This document shows, one piece after another, positions 23,105 through 23,571 of a DNA stretch of 23,571 nt. A program made the position numbers and the translations under genes. Source of the DNA: DATMNI01 sp035570275 (lineage in GTDB: Bacteria; Acidobacteriota; Terriglobia; Bryobacterales; Bryobacteraceae). The notes beneath the pieces were generated by a model, which made no database searches, was not told the DNA's origin, and saw only the letters and a program-made list of their open reading frames with translations. Each line of letters starts with the position of its first letter. The first letter of the stretch is position 1. The stretch is taken from assembly GCA_035570275.1 (NCBI GenBank), contig DATMNI010000395.1, positions 1-23,571 on the forward strand, written 5' to 3'.

Positions 23105-23144
23105 GTGGGGCAGGTTGCCAACCTGCCGCGGATTGCCAATCCGC
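23105..23144. repeat. Double palindrome (two adjacent perfect hairpins)
   Basis: GGCAGGTTGCCAACCTGCC (23109-23127) is a perfect palindrome around a single C, with 9-base arms. It is followed directly by GCGGATTGCCAATCCGC (23128-23144), a perfect palindrome with 8-base arms. A related, weaker copy lies at 1259-1295 on the other strand. The element lies between the divergent dipeptidase gene and the partial gene at the right edge. Confidence 0.8.
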
Positions 23145-23160
23145 CCGCCGTCCGCCTTGA

Positions 23161-23571
23161 CGCGAGAAGTTCTGGCAAGGCGGCGAACGTGCGGGCAAGG
23201 GCGAACGTGCCGCTGAGCCGCTGCTGGAAAGGTGGAGCCGCTGTCTCGATGCTGAGTCCGCCCAGCGCGTGGCTGAATTTCGCTTCGATCCCGCCGTGCA
23301 GGCCCGAGTCGATTTGCTCGCGAAGCGGGCCATTGAGGGCGTGCTAAGCGACGATGAGCGGGCGGAGTATGAGGCCTTCATCGCCGCGGCGGATTTCATT
23401 GCCATCTTGAAACTGAAAGTCGGCCGGCAAGCAATTGGCCTGATGTTACGCCGGATCAGCGGGCGAATCGGCGGCGCCGATGATTGGAACGATCACTTCC
23501 GCATTGACTCGCGTGGTAACGTGATAATTATGGGTGTTGTCGCCACGGTTCTGGACGGAATACTCGACCCT
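23161..23571 (+). CDS. Partial gene: small HNH-partner-like protein apparently fused to an HNH-nuclease-like tail
   Basis: The frame is open from 23161 (after a TGA at 23158) to the window edge, with no ATG in its first part; a GTG at 23269 is in frame. Residues encoded from about 23215 to 23425 (LLERWSRCLDAESAQRV, then ARVDLLAKRAIEGVLSDDE, RAEYEAFIAAADFIAILKLK) resemble a family of about 80-residue proteins of unknown function often found just upstream of HNH endonucleases. These normally end soon after the ILxxK motif. Here the frame continues into DDWNDHFRIDSRGNVI, which resembles the C-terminal region of those HNH nucleases, without the nuclease core. This suggests that a deletion joined two neighbouring genes. 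Both family links are from memory and moderate at best. The start is unclear and the 3' end is missing. Confidence 0.5.

Noticed and set aside
23064..23405. N-terminal extension of the dipeptidase frame
   Set aside because: It runs through the double palindrome and part of the opposite-strand gene, and a normal signal peptide begins at 23063.

Overview
The window looks like chromosomal DNA of a GC-rich soil-type bacterium, most likely an acidobacterium of the Solibacter/Bryobacter kind. This is an inference. It rests on the Oar-like TonB-dependent receptor with an N-terminal carboxypeptidase-regulatory domain, the secreted M19 dipeptidase, the density of hybrid two-component proteins and the intergenic palindromic repeats. 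No rRNA, tRNA, CRISPR array or transposase was seen.

Layout. Positions 1-1124 hold the 3' end of an atypical short-chain dehydrogenase (+) and a convergent phosphonatase-like HAD hydrolase (-) with a Tat-type leader. Positions 1327-15420 (and the kinase up to 16167) form a signalling island of eight two-component proteins. The leftward operon (10570 to 1327) encodes an Rcp1/CheY-like receiver, a 2384-residue cytosolic hybrid kinase and a REC-PAS-kinase. The rightward operon (10924 to 15273) encodes a second REC-PAS-kinase, a sensorless kinase, a lone receiver and an NtrC-type sigma-54 activator. A further sensorless kinase (16167 to 15394, -) converges on that operon. Positions 16376-18139 encode a GT-C-type membrane glycosyltransferase, followed by a decayed copy of the 5' end of the neighbouring kinase. 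Then come the TonB-dependent receptor (18413-21703, +), a long hairpin element, the convergent dipeptidase (23063-21834, -) and a partial or rearranged gene running off the right edge.

The most striking object is the giant kinase. It contains 14 consecutive units of exactly 92 residues (276 bp, 3864 bp in all), each made of a HAMP domain and a HAMP-like linker, preceded by two divergent HAMP domains. After these come GAF, HisKA, HATPase and three receiver domains. The order of modules resembles fungal group III (Nik1/OS-1) kinases, but the HAMP array is much longer than the five or so repeats usual there.

How the parts may work together (inference): the island has many phosphodonors and receivers (four kinases plus the giant hybrid, and seven receiver domains outside or inside kinases besides that of the activator) but only one DNA-binding output, the sigma-54 activator. 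This fits a branched phosphorelay converging on sigma-54-dependent promoters. The targets cannot be named from the window.
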